A DNA stretch of 64,000 nucleotides from Ovis canadensis (taxonomy: Eukaryota; Chordata; Mammalia; Artiodactyla; Bovidae): NCBI RefSeq assembly GCF_042477335.2, contig NC_091263.1, forward strand, positions 17,271,501-17,335,500, given 5' to 3'. A program made the translations under genes and the position numbers. The notes below the pieces were generated by a model. That model did no database searches. It had not been told where the DNA came from and saw only the letters and a program-made list of their open reading frames with translations. Shown here in pieces: positions 37,232 through 48,890 of this stretch. Every line of letters begins with the position of its first letter. The first letter of the stretch is position 1.

Positions 37232-38458
37232 ATTCCATCATTGTGTTTTCTTATTTTAGTCAGTTGAAAATAATTGATGAGTCATGATGAAGGAAGTCCT
37301 AGGATGATCTAGTAAGACGTTTCGAAACGTAGGAAAAAGATCATTGAGTCTATCTTGTGTCTTATCTTTACTCAGAGTTCTAGTGAGTCTATATGATAAT
37401 TGCAAGATAGAAATGAGTTTTATTATATTACAAAGTATCTGTTTTCTTTGTTTTTTTGGAAGGCCTCAGAAAAAATGAAAATCAAAATATCTTTAAAATA
37501 GTTAGAACTACTCTAAGAAACTCAGAAATTAAAATTGGGTCCAGTGGACCCTGGTCTCTACTCAGAGGGTCAGCCTCTTGGTCCCCTTACCTTCTGTGAG
37601 GCCCCAAGGTCCTCCCGTCTTTCAGGCTCCCCTGTTTCCACTGACCCTTAAATATTGGCCCAATGGTTACCTGGGCCCTCTTTATTTTTCCTTATTTTTC
37701 ATAAGTGACTGCTGCCACACCAGTGTCTTCGACATGCCTCAGCCCCATAGAGCTGAGGGTTTTCTGGACAGTCCACTTGGGTGTTTCACGCCTCCTCCCA
37801 GCTAGATGTGTCTGAAACATGCGCTGAACTTTTCCCCCGTCATGTGCGTTCCTTTCCTTGTGTCTCTGAGACATCAGACCGCGCCGGCTGCGCCCAGCAG
37901 AGGTGTCGGCGTCATCCTGGACTCCCCGTCTGTCACCCTGTGGCTTGATGGTGTCCCCCTGTCCATCACGGCTCCCTGGTAGCTGTCTGCGCCTCTGCAG
38001 AGCCACTGCCTGCTTCTTGCCCCCTTGCTGTCTCTCAGTCTGAGTCCTGTGCTCAGTTCTCAGTTCTCCTGTTTCCCTGTTATCCCCACCTCTGCCTGCT
38101 TCCAGCTCTTGTAGTTCTCTGCAGAAGAAAGTCTGATCGTGCCGTTCCGCTGTGCGGAGCCCTTCTGAGGGCTTCCACTGCCTCAGGAGGAGCCCGATGT
38201 GGAACGCCGCCGGCGGTCGTCGCTGGCACACGCCCGTCCCCAAGTGCCATTTTTATGAGCCTGTGTATAAGTACTGAAAGAATACGTGAAAACAAAACTT
38301 TAATCAGCTAATACCTGTGAAAGCCTGTGCTAACTCATTGGCTAGTGCCAGGAGCACAGTAAACAGAAGTGTTAGCTGTCGCTGTTGTCACTGTTAGGAG
38401 GCAGGAATGTAAGTGACTTTTTCATTTTCATTCTACTCTGATAATTTAAGAAACAAAT
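37232..38458. other. Intronic sequence, possible old L2 fragment
   Basis: No gene seen. About 37900-38210 has weak L2-like text ('agtctgatcgtgccgttccg', 'gagggcttccactgcctcag'). The 183-codon minus frame at 37692-38243 shows no domain and overlaps this repeat-like text. Confidence 0.4.
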
Positions 38459-40440
38459 GACATAAGAGTAACATACACATACTACTGTATACAAGATAGA
38501 CAATTAGAAAGGACCTGCTTACTGTGTTGCACAGGGAACTCTTCTCAGCACTCTGTAACGACGCTTGTGGGAGAAGAATGCTGGGGTCCAGCCCCGGTGG
38601 ATCCAGCGTGATTCGAAGGTGGGGACGGAGTCGGCGTCCTTGGAAATAACTTATTTAATTACAGATAGAGAGGGATTAGAAAATTAGCAGAGAAAAAGAG
38701 GCTGAATAACTTGGTTTACATGGGATACCAATAAAATTCCAAGACAAGAAATTTGCACCATCTACGTTGGGCCACTGGCGCCACTTGAATATCGGAAGGT
38801 GCCCCTCCTTGGGCTCCTTCTCGCGTGGGCCTGAAAGCCGGGACAAGTAAGTAGACATGGCGAGCACCCACGCTCCAGATGGGAATTCAGCCAGAGAAAC
38901 GGGGAGCAAGAAAGAACTACATGTCTTTCTGGAAGCTGATCTGGATTTCTTTATTTTGGGGTTTGCTTATATACCTTTTGTTACACATAGGGATGAATAC
39001 AGAGTCACACGGGGGTCAGCAGTCCTGACCTTTATCAAAATCAGGTGCTTTACATAAAAAAAAAAGATCTTAGGGGTTTTACATCAACTTCTGGCCATAA
39101 GGCCTGCTGACATTTTATGACTCTTTCTTTCTGATAACCAAAAAACTTTTTTTTTCCAAGGGTGTTTTTTCTTAAACCAGGCACCACCCTCCAAATAAAG
39201 TTGCATTCCTGTAGGGTGAGGGTGTAGTGAGTTACAATCAAGAAAGGAATTTATTTAACCCAAGGTTAACATGATTAGTCTTAAAGGTTAATACTTATTT
39301 CTCCTATATGCTTAAAGGTTAATACTTATTTCTCCTATATGCTAGTTATATTCATTATAAGGGCAGGGAATATGGAGATTTAGCAGCAAACATCAGCCCA
39401 ACAAATGAAAATCCTTTCACCAATGTTCCCCTTAAGATCTATTTAGTCTTAAGATAGTGATAAAGTTACATTTTTACATAGCAAGGACACAGTGATTTAT
39501 AACAAAGTACAGTGATCTATTACAGAAGAGAAAATTCATTAACTCAAAAAGTCTAGTATTGCTAACCTTAAAAACTACTATATTTCCTTTTCTATATTCC
39601 AAATACATTGGTTAATATATTCCCAGGTGCCTAAGGATATGGAGGCCTGGCGGCAATCATTGACTCAACAATGAGAAAAGCCCTATGCTAATTAAGAGTC
39701 TCAAAATACTCCAAACTCTCTGTGCTGTTTATGGTTGAGAGGTAGTAAACAATCATGTTGGTAGTGGCAGGAGTATGGATAATCCTGTCACACAAGCTAG
39801 TTTGCCAGCAGAGAGGTTTGACCTGAGACACCCTTGTCCCACCCAGGGCAGGGAATTAGCAGCAATTATTGGCACAACAAATGAAAAACCCTTCACCAAT
39901 ATAATTCCTAACTAACCCACTATACTGACAATTTCCCAAAAGAATTTGCCTTTAGTAAGCCTAAAACATCTCATGCCTCTCAGGTTGGGAGGCTGTAAAC
40001 AGTCACATGTGGCTGGAGGAACCTTTACAGGTGGGCTAGATAACCTTCAGAGGAATTCATAAGTTGGAACACTCTTGTCACGCCCAGGAATTTTTATTGA
40101 CTTGGAGCTGCACGTTTACTCCTTCTCCAAGAGAACCAGTGGGGAACAGCCCCCCGTAAAGTCAGAGGTGTAGGCGAGAGCACGAAACAGTAAAGTAGAT
40201 AGATTCTGATTTTGGGGGCAGATGCTCGGGAACAGGGGGTTTCCTGAGGCTTGATCACGCCTTTGCGTATGCCAAGCCTCCTTCCTCATGACCTTTGCTG
40301 TGGGTGGACTTCCTCACGCTGGCCCCCGGCTTCAGAATCCGGAAGAGAGCGGGTGTGCGTGTACAGATGACTGGCTGCTGCACACCTGAGGCTAACGCAA
40401 CGCTATTCGTCAGCTATACGCCAACATAAAGTAAAAGCTA
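38459..40440 (+). repeat. Old L1 3' end split by an LTR
   Basis: 38459-38578 ('catacacatactactgtata', 'cacagggaactcttctcagc') and 40335-40440 ('gcacacctgaggctaacgc', 'ctatacgccaacataaag') are two halves of one older L1 3' UTR. They are separated by the solo LTR at 38579-40334. The halves join at 'gagaagaa' and 'gaatccgg'. Confidence 0.7.
38579..40334 (-). mobile_element. Solo LTR, ERV2-class (bovine BTLTR1-like)
   Basis: A 1756-base block bounded by TG at 38579 and CA at 40334, with no gag, pol or env sequence, so it reads as a solo LTR left after recombination. In the minus (sense) direction it starts TGAAGCCGGGGG and ends CCCCAGCA. Family recognised from memory as a common bovine LTR. Internally it has a perfect 31-base tandem repeat (39280-39310, 39311-39341) and a second diverged repeat (39363 onward and 39846 onward, sharing 'acaaatgaaaa' and 'ttcaccaat'). 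Only about 3 bases of target duplication (GAA) are evident. Confidence 0.7.
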
Positions 40441-41172
40441 GAAAAGGGACAGATCCATGAAGTGTTCTCAGCTGGGTCCTCTCCTAAACGTTGGCGTGAT
40501 GGCATGCTTTGGTGATTTCCCCGTCTGCACTGCTTTTGACTCACCTTTGGAAACGGAAACGTTTTGAAGGCGTGAGTGCCTTAAGAAGTCACTGTTTCGG
40601 TGACTGATGCTCGTGAAAGATGAGGTGGCTTCTGCGTGTTGTTTTCCACTGAGTGATTAATTTTATGGATCTCTCGAAAAATTGTCTCTGAAATTTTGGT
40701 GGTGTCAGAATGTTTGCCGGCAGATCATTTATCCATCGTTTCAAGTACATTTCTGTTTTTATTTTTATCTAATTTTCTATAAGGAAGCAGTTTTATGCCT
40801 AAGATTTCCTGTTGTGCTGTTGATGAAATGTTTTGAATTGAGGGTGATTTAAAAATCTGCTTGCTACATTTCTTCAGTAAGCAAGACCTCCTAAATGTCT
40901 TTCTTTTCGATTAAATTGAAGTTCCAGATTTAAAAGCGGGACCATCAAGATGGTGGTTTAGTCACAGAACTACTACACAGAACTTACATGTTAAAAATTC
41001 TAAATTACATTGGTACCTAAACAGAGCTCTGCTTTTTATAATAATGCTGGAAACAAAATAGGTACTTTATTAAGTACTTCACCGATTGAGGAAATAAAAG
41101 TACTAGAAAGTTAGAAATAAGTGCTATTTCTAAAGATCGTTGTGTAAAAAATTCATAAGCTCAGGATTGTTT
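40441..41172. other. Intronic sequence, no feature recognised
   Basis: Unique-looking sequence with no exon or named repeat. Confidence 0.5.
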
Positions 41173-41702
41173 GCTGCTGCTGCTGCTAAGTCGCTTCAGT
41201 CGTGTCCGACCCTGGGGTCTATGTGACCCCATAGACGGCAGCCCACCAGGCTCCCCCGTCCCTGGGCTTCTCCAGGCAAGAACACTGGAGTGGGTTGCCA
41301 TTTCCTTCTCCAATGCATGAAAGTGAAAAGTGAAAGTGAAGTCGCTCAGTCGTGTCTGACCCTTAGCGACCCCGTGGACTGCAGCCAGCAGGCTCCCCCG
41401 TCCCTGGGATTCTCCAGGCAAGAGTACTGGAGTGGGTTGCCATTTCCTTCTCCAATGCATGAAAGTGAAAAGTGAAAGTGAAGTCGCTCAGTCGTGTCTG
41501 ACTCTTGGCAACCCCGTGGACTGCAGCCAGCAGGCTCCCCCGTCCCTGGGAGTCTCCAGGCAAGAACACTGGAGTGGGTTGCCATTTCCTTCTCCAGTGC
41601 ATGAAAGTGAAAAGCGAAAGTGAAGTCGCTCAGTCGTGTCTGACTCTTGGCGACCCCATGGACTGCAGCCAGCAGGCTCCCCCGTCCCTGGGAGTCTCCA
41701 GG
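41173..41702 (+). mobile_element. Bov-A2 SINE expanded to four monomers
   Basis: (GCT)5 then four Bov-A units whose 'aagtcgct' starts lie at 41188, 41339, 41481 and 41623, spacing 151, 142 and 142 bases. Each unit contains 'ccccgtccctggg' and, in the first three, 'actggagtgggttgccattt'. A normal Bov-A2 has two units; the last unit here stops after 'gagtctccagg'. The long frames on both strands are translations of the repeat and repeat themselves accordingly. Confidence 0.95.
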
Positions 41703-43385
41703 TTTAGAAAACATAAATTGTTGGAATTATAGAAGGAGTGGTTCTAGCCAGAAATGCGAAGCGCTGGAATTGCTCCTTTTAGTCTGGTGTGTTTTAAATT
41801 GTTATCTCGCATTGAATGCTGTAGTCCTACCTGGACGACTGTGTCTGCAAAATTGCATGCTGCTTGGAACTGATGAAGTGTGGGTCAGTCTTCCTGCTCC
41901 CATGCACACTTTGTTGCTCATCTTCGGCTTAATCAGGAAACCTAATTGTGGCGGTTATTTAAATATTAACATATATTCCAAAGTTCATAAATTAAATGAG
42001 TGAAAAGCAATGAATTCCAAACCATTTCTTTCTCTTACTGCTTTCATATGGAGTTTCCCTAAGTTTTTTCTTATATAAACTGGAAATTATGTATTCTTGT
42101 ACTTAAATACAGTATGATTATTTTGCCCATTATCTTAGACTGTAGTTTGGAGAAGACTTTATCTCTGTTTTCCCTAGCTTCACTTGGTGAAAATTTTATC
42201 ATGCTCACAGAATATGTTTACCAATAGTTTATTTTATATGATATTCAGTGGTTTCTTTCAGAGAAAGGAGGGTTTACAAAAGAAGAATTTCATGTTCTTT
42301 ATATTTTAAAGAAAAAAAGTCTTGAATGCTGTCTTTAAGCCCAAACTTCTTTAAAGTTTGGGATAACTTTTAATCATCTCTCTACTCTCACTCTGTACTG
42401 ATATTTATTTACATTATATTAAGGTATATGTTAGTGAATGACAGTTCATTTTCGTAGTGGTTAAAGGTGAATATTTATTTACAGGTGTACAAACTTTTTA
42501 ACACTTAATATTGAGAGACAGAAGTGATTTAAATTGGGCTTGTTTCAGAATACCATTGCAGAAATCAGCTTGCGACATCACCATTATATGAATGTTTGCT
42601 ACTGTGGTTTGAAAGAAGGATCCTCATTAAAATCTTGTTGCTAAACAAGTGACAGAAACCTTACAAACAGCTTGAGGCTTCGGGCCAGTCACAGTTACTC
42701 CTGAAGAGATCTGGACAAGTGTGAAGATGCAGAGACTGTGCCTTCATGCCCATCAGAACCCACACGTGCTGTCTGGAGCCACTTCCCTACTTGAGGACAT
42801 TTCTAGTCACGTTGGGGAAAACAGAGCTTAACAGAAGTCAGTGCCTGAGCATTCGCTTGTGAATTGTCACGTGTCAGAGTACTGAGTGTTGAATTCAGAA
42901 AGTGTACTGTTGCTAGGAGCCCTTGCGTTCGTGTTTTCTGGAAAGGGACTGGGGTTTGGTCAGCTCGCACGTGCTTATGAGGGGAGGTCCCTGATGCTCA
43001 CGAGCTTTCTGTGGACGCCGTCTTCCGAGGGAGCCAGTCCAGGCCTCTGAATGACAGTGGGGCTGCGAGGAGCCAGCCCCCGGCCCGTCACCACCATTCA
43101 CCACCTCTGGATTAACTTTGCGTCCACGCTTCCTTTGAGGGTAGCTCATGCTTTCATTCATGCTTAGGATTGTAGCCCTTGCCTCTGGAAAGGCAAGTCT
43201 TCCCATTAGGCGGTGTGGAGAGCAGTTAACGTGTTAGGATGCTAATGACTTCGAGAGTGCAGGCTAGTGGACGTTTCAGTGGGCTTGCTCCCTTCAGGAC
43301 CTCCGATGAGAATGAACTAATCCTGCATTTGCTTTGCCTTTTTTAAAAAGAGAAATGTTTTTTCCCTTTTTTGAGAAAACAGTAG
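41703..43385. other. Intronic sequence, no gene recognised
   Basis: About 1.7 kb, AT-rich to about 42600 and mixed after. No exon or young repeat seen. Confidence 0.5.
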
Positions 43386-43704
43386 TTTGACTTGTTTATT
43401 TTCGGCTGTGCAGGGCCTTCGCTGCGTGCAGGCTTTTCTCTAGCTCTGGTGAGCGGGGGCTCCTGTCTGGTTGCGGTGTGTGGGCTCCTCACTGTGTGGC
43501 CTCTCTCGTTGCGGAACACGGGCTCTGGGGCACCCGGGCTTCAGTAGAGGTGGCCCGCAGGCTCTAGAGCACGGGCTCACAGCAGTTGCGTTGCACAAGG
43601 CTTAATTGCTCCGCAGCATGTGAGATCCTCCCGGCTCAAGCATCAAAGTCGTGTCTCCTGCGCTGGCAGGCAGTTTCTTTTCCACTGAGTCACCAGGGAA
43701 GCCC
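43386..43704 (-). mobile_element. CHR-type SINE, long form
   Basis: Antisense tRNA-Glu-derived SINE with its GC-rich body ('ttgcggtgtgtgggctcctc', 'ttgcggaacacgggctctgg', 'cacccgggcttcagtag', 'ttgctccgcagcatgtgag') and the tRNA part ending 'gtcaccagggaagcccc'. Confidence 0.85.
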
Positions 43705-44805
43705 CTGCTTTGCCTTTTTGCGTCGCAGAGGACACAGGAAGTCCCCTTTGCTCTGATTTGGCCACATGCATAGCTCATCGGCACAGGGATCACAAGAGTG
43801 TGTGTTGAGTGTAAAAGATGCCTGATTCAGTTCAGGACTCAGAGCAAACGGTGGCATCCTGAGACTGGTGAACAGCTAGTTCACGGAGCCTGTGACCCGC
43901 ACTGGAGCATCCCTGCCCCGTGGCTGTGACCAGACGTGCCCTCCGTCTGGAGTCAGGCCCTCCTGCACCAGCAGGCCTGGTTTCTGCCCGCCCACAGCCT
44001 GCAGACTGCGCTGATGCTGCAGACAGACGGACGTCCGTGCCCGAGGCCTCTCGGTCCAGCACAGCCCCTCGAATTTTCTGTGCATTTACAGATGTCAGTC
44101 GTTTTCAGTTTGCTTGTGGTTTAAAGCCACTTTTGTTACACGTTATGTGTCTTCATGGGGACTCCTGAGGTTACCTGCTTGTTTTAAGATGATTATAAAT
44201 CATATTCCTTAGTAGCTGGAAGGGTAAGAGAATCCTGGTAATTTTATACTAAATGATGATACAAGCTTCTTGGTGAGGGTGGTGTCGTATTTTAAAGTCT
44301 GACATGGACATGGCTGGTTACAGATGGGAGGAGGCCGAGGCTGGGCCTAGAGACCCCCGGGGAGGGGAAGGACTGAGACAGCTGGGGAGAGTCACTGCTA
44401 GAGCAGGGGCGCCCCACGCCCGTCCCAAGGAGGAGCTGAGGAGCAAGCGGGTCCGCCCCAGCGCAGGCCAGGTAGAGCAGCGGGCTGCTGTGGCTGGACT
44501 CCGGCACCAGGGTTCTCTGGGTTGGGGCCCCTGAGAAGGCAGGACCCCGAGGGGGCCAGTATGATTTGAGGGGCACACTAGCAGAATGGAAATGTGATAG
44601 AAAGCCATTTGGGTTCTGGGTCACCTCAGAGTTGGCTCAGGAATGAGATGGGAGCCCTGGGATCAAAGTAAAGGGCCATGGCAGGTTCTCTGGAGGAAGC
44701 GGGGTTGAAGGATGCCATCAGTAGCCTCAGAGAGCGGACCCCAGGAGGGGCTGTGTCTGATACATCCCCCTTCACTCTCCCTACTTCTCTATTCTGGAAT
44801 ATACT
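43705..44805. other. Intronic sequence, no gene recognised
   Basis: Moderately GC-rich (notably 44300-44560) and unique-looking. Overlapping frames of 76-110 codons have no recognisable features. Confidence 0.5.
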
Positions 44806-45296
44806 CTTTCATTTTAAAAAATTGGGAGTATAGTTGATTTACAATGTTGTGTTAATTTCTGCTGTTCAGCAAAGTGACTCCGTTTTATATAAGTTTATGG
44901 GTGTATATATATGTGTGTTTGTGTGTGTGTGTGTATATATATATGTTTATGGGTTTCCCTGGTGGCTCAGTGGCAAAGAACCTGCCTGCAATGCAAGAGA
45001 CACAGGAGATGCGGGTTTGATCCCTGCGTCAGGAAGATCCCCTGGAGGAGGGCATGGCGACCCACTCCAGTATTATTGCCTAGAGAGTCCCATGCACAGA
45101 GGAGCCTGGCAGGCTAGTCCGTGGGGTTGCAAAGAGTCAGACACGACTGAAGTGACTGAGCGCACACACGTGTATGTGTGTGTTCTTTTTAAAATACTCT
45201 CTTCCATGATGGTTTATCACAGGACATTGACCATAGTTCCCCGTGCTGCACAGCGCGACCTTGTTCATCCATGGAGTACATGCTTCCTCTCTGTAG
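44806..45296 (-). repeat. L1 3' UTR fragment split by a Bov-tA and a GT/AT microsatellite
   Basis: 44806-44904 ('gggagtatagttgatttac', 'tctgctgttcagcaaagtg') and about 45175-45296 ('tttaaaatactctcttcc', 'tggtttatcacaggacatt') are antisense L1 3' UTR. Between them are a GT/TA repeat at 44905-44947 and a SINE. Confidence 0.75.
44949..45168 (+). mobile_element. Bov-tA SINE
   Basis: Sense Bov-tA ('gtttccctggtggctcagtg', 'gggtttgatccctgcgtcag', 'gttgcaaagagtcagacacg') with a CACA end, inserted in the L1 3' UTR next to the GT/AT microsatellite. The exact left duplication is obscured by the microsatellite. Confidence 0.93.
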
Positions 45297-46118
45297 ACAG
45301 ACCTTGGAGATGCTGTGGTTTGGTTCCAGACCAATGCAAAACACTCAGTGTCACAGTAGAGCAAGTCACATGCCGTCTTTGGCTTCCCAGCGCATATAAA
45401 AGTCATATCCACACTGCATTGTAGTCTATGAAGTGTGTAATAGCATTACGTCTAAAAAAACCACTGTACATGCTTTCAGTAAGGATACTTTATTGCTGAA
45501 AAATGCGAACACTCCTCTGAGCCCTGATCCTTGAGCGAGTCGTAATCTTTTTGCAGGAAGAGGGTCTTACCTTGATATCGGTGGCTGCTGACTGATCAGG
45601 GTGGGGTTGCTGAAGGTTGAGGTGGATTTCTTAGAATAAGAGAGCAATAATAAAGTTTGCTGCCTAGGACTCCTCCTTTTAGAAACGATTTCTCTTCTGC
45701 CTACAGTGTGCCAGTTGGTGGCATTTGATTTGGTGGAGAATTTTCAAAACTGGAGTCAGTCCTCTCAAACCCTGCTGCTGCTGCTTTATCAACTAAGTTT
45801 CTGTAATATTCTAAACGCTCTATTGTCATTTCAGCAAGGTTATAGCATCTTCACCAGGAGTAGACTCCATTTCAGGACACCACAGTCATTGTTCATTCTT
45901 AAGAAGCGACTTCCCTGGTCAAGCGTGATCAGGAGACGAAGCAGTCCATCCCGTCTTCAGGCTCCACCTCTGATTCTAGCTCGCCTGCTTTGTTTCTGCA
46001 GTTCCAGCAGTGACATCAAAGATCCCTGATCACAGGTCACCATAGCAATTGTAATACTGAAAGAGTTTGAAATACTGCGAGAATTACCACAGTATGACAC
46101 GGAGACGTGGATGCAAAG
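45297..46118 (-). mobile_element. Fossil DNA transposon, Tigger-like, internally deleted
   Basis: The left edge reads like a pogo/Tigger terminus ('agaccttggagatgctgtgg', 'ccaatgcaaaac'), followed by text matching my memory of an antisense transposase region ('tggctgctgactgatcaggg', 'caaaccctgctgctgctgc', 'tcttcaccaggagtagactcc'). After about 46010 it jumps to the other end ('gatcacaggtcaccatagc', 'tactgcgagaattacc'), so the middle is deleted. It ends about 270 bases before the CMC1 exon. Family name not verified. Confidence 0.55.
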
Positions 46119-46387
46119 CAGTGAAATGAAGCCGGTTAGAAATCCTGCTTCGCCTCCGCGTTCCGTGTATCACGTGAAGCGAGCTCCTTCTTCACCTCAG
46201 GGGTCCCCTCCCTCCTTCAGACCTACCACCTTCTGTTCACGTTCACGTCTTCTGTGGAACACGTACTGTGTGTGTGCCAAGCACAGTCTAGGCCATAGAT
46301 GTTAAATGAACGAAGATTTTAGAGCTGTTTAAGCTTATAGAGATGTAATTACAGATGAGTTTTTCTCTTCCAAATTTTTTACTTCAG

Positions 46388-46478
46388 ATTTCACTAAGTG
46401 TTGCAAGGATTCTGGAGTCCTTATGGTAGTAAAATGCCGGAAAGAAAATTCTGCGCTGAAAGACTGTCTGACCTCTTA
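46388..46478 (+). CDS. CMC1: CMC1, penultimate coding exon (twin-CX9C segment)
   Basis: This exon encodes the core of CMC1, a small mitochondrial protein that binds newly made COX1 with COX14 and COA3 during early cytochrome c oxidase assembly. A pyrimidine tract ending ACTTCAG precedes it and GTAAGT follows. The 91 bases read (G)AT TTC ACT ... TCT TA: 29 full codons plus split codons at both ends. The protein (FTKCCKDSGVLMVVKC then RKENSALKDCLTS) carries the second Cys of the first CX9C pair and both Cys of the second (C-RKENSALKD-C, nine residues between). These cysteines form the disulphides of the CHCH fold made in the intermembrane space. The TA at the end joins the C at 50139 as Tyr. 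Against the human protein as I recall it, differences are few and conservative. No frame damage. Confidence 0.93.
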
Positions 46479-46506
46479 GTAAGTAGCTGCCTTGGCATTT
46501 GTGTTC

Positions 46507-46588
46507 CTGCGTGTATGTGTGTATGCGTGTATGCGTGTATGATGTGTATGCGTGTATGATGTGTATGCGTGTATGCGTGTATGATGTG
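46507..46588 (+). repeat. TG-rich minisatellite (TGCGTGTA-type)
   Basis: An 82-base run of alternating 'tgtatgcg' and 'tgtatgat' units. It begins about 28 bases after the CMC1 exon donor at 46479. On the sense RNA it is UG-rich. Confidence 0.92.
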
Positions 46589-47872
46589 TTGGAGGCGAGA
46601 GTGTGTCATCTAACTCGCTTTGTGTCATGTATTCTGGACTTCTCCCCACCAGAGTCGTCCTGTTGTTGGCTGAGTCTGAAATTTTAATTTGGTAAGGATG
46701 CTTCTAAGACAAGTGGTACAACATATTTTTGAAGGGTCTTTTCAAGTTATGTGTGTTTGTCAGCATTTTATCTGATTAAAATATTAGTCAGCCATAAAAA
46801 TACATGATTTTTTATAGGATTTAATAAATGCCTTTTCATGAACAGCTTAATCCATCGAATATATTATGCTTATCTTTTAATGAAAAGGTAATTTTACCAG
46901 CCTTAGGATCTTTTGGATGAAGATGTTTAACTTCTAGGAGAGTTGTAATAAACAAAGGAAACAAAGGTATATTTAGATTTCTGAAGTTAAATTACTTTAA
47001 AAAATAGTTCTTAAATGTGTTCAGTGATCCTTCATTGTAGTTTGTTGAGTCTTAAAGTACAAATGTGTGGAGTTCTTTGAATGCAGGTGCTTTCTGCTCA
47101 TCTGCCCAGACTTCATCATCACCCACGTTACTGACAGGTGGCGTGGCGGGTGCAGTGCTTTCGTGAGTAGGGAGCTGTCTGTGAGATCAGACAGCTGTGA
47201 GGTCAGACAGATCAGTACCTTCTGTACTCGGCTCCCCTGGCCTGCGAGCATCTATGTCAGATACTTCTTAGATGATTACATAAAAAGAAAGTGGTGATTA
47301 TCTGAATCTTAAATTGTTTTCTTTTTGGATAACGAGTACACATGGACCGCACACATGGACTTAGGCACTCTTTTAGAATACTGATTATCTGCATTCATAG
47401 ATAAGGAGACATAGTCCAAGTCCACGCCTTTTCTCAAGTTGATAATAAATAAAAATAGTTCTGATAGCTGCTCTTTTTGATGAGCCCAGACCTGCCCTGA
47501 GCATGTAACTGTGGAGAAATCAGACTTCGGGTCCCTAGAGCCCCCAGGAGACACTGGTACGTGAGCCTCTTGCACGTCTGTGTGGCTGAGGTTGTTAGCT
47601 TCCCCGTGCACCTGGTCCGTGGCTTTCGACACCTCAGTTTCAGGCCCCATTGTGCCTGTTACTCTTAGTTGGGACAGGGTGGCCCTGAAGCTGGGAGCAG
47701 GACTGTGGGGAGGGCAGCAGGCTGGTCTCCCGGGCCCCCCAAGGTTTAGCTCTCCTGTGCCCTGGGCAGGGTCCTTGCGCTCCAGCAGGAGATTATTCCT
47801 CACAGGGAAACACGTCACTCCAGTGCTGGGCATGTATCGATGCCAGGTACTCAGGAGATGTTGGCTCTTGTT
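46589..47872. other. CMC1: CMC1 last intron, left part
   Basis: No exon or named repeat recognised. 46690-47060 is AT-rich; 47480-47830 is GC-richer with an incidental minus-strand frame. Confidence 0.55.
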
Positions 47873-47874
47873 AA

Positions 47875-48420
<546 letters not shown>

Positions 48421-48658
48421 AAAAGTTCGTCTGTGTTATTTTCAGCTTTTGCTATGTGAATATTAATCATTGGAATATCCCGCCGTCTCTTACCCTTGAG
48501 AAGGGGAAGAGAGGTCCTAGACCATCTGGGGGGCTGGGGGTTTGGGGGAGCCTGCTGCTGCTTGGAAGAGAGAGGAGCAGAGGGGAAACCGAGAGGAGGG
48601 ACGGGAATGTGGGAAGGGAATGAGAGCTGCTGAGGGAGAATTCTGCTTGACAAGTCTC

Positions 48659-48881
48659 CACCAGGTGGCTCAGTGGTCAAGAACCCGTCTGCCAGTGCAG
48701 GCGATCTCAACCTGCCAGTGAGATGCGGGTTTGATCCCTGGGTCGGAAAGATCCCCTGGAGGAGGAAATGGCAACCCACTCGTGTTCTTGCCTGGAGAAT
48801 CCCTTGGACAGAGGAGCCTGGAAGGCTATGGTCCCTAGGGTCACAAAGAGTCGGATACGGTTAAAACAACTCAGCACTAGC
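48659..48881 (+). mobile_element. Bov-tA SINE
   Basis: Sense Bov-tA ('caggtggctcagtggtcaag', 'gggtttgatccctgggtcgg', 'gtcacaaagagtcggatacg'). It carries a small internal duplication near 48700-48725 ('tgccagtg' twice). ACAAGTCTC flanks it at 48650-48658 and 48882-48890. Confidence 0.94.
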
Positions 48882-48890
48882 ACAAGTCTC

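Larger units (their letters stand above)
1..46387 (+). other. CMC1: CMC1 intron (3' part, upstream of the penultimate coding exon)
   Basis: No coding exon was recognised in these 46 kb; the next CMC1 exon starts at 46388 after a pyrimidine tract and CAG. The preceding exon should encode the residues ending just before the first base of the Asp codon split at 46388, including the first cysteine of the first CX9C pair. I looked for that coding segment and did not find it, so it probably lies left of the window. The human CMC1 gene is large with long introns, as I recall, which agrees. Most open frames here are translated BovB, L1 or SINE sequence. Individual repeats and blank stretches are listed separately. 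Confidence 0.75.

Noticed and set aside
37692..38243. 183-codon minus frame rich in Arg, Gln and Glu
   Set aside because: Overlaps text that looks like an old L2 fragment; no domain or splice evidence.
41173..41702. CRISPR-like regularly spaced repeats
   Set aside because: The 142-base units are whole Bov-A SINE monomers with no unique spacers, in a mammalian genome.
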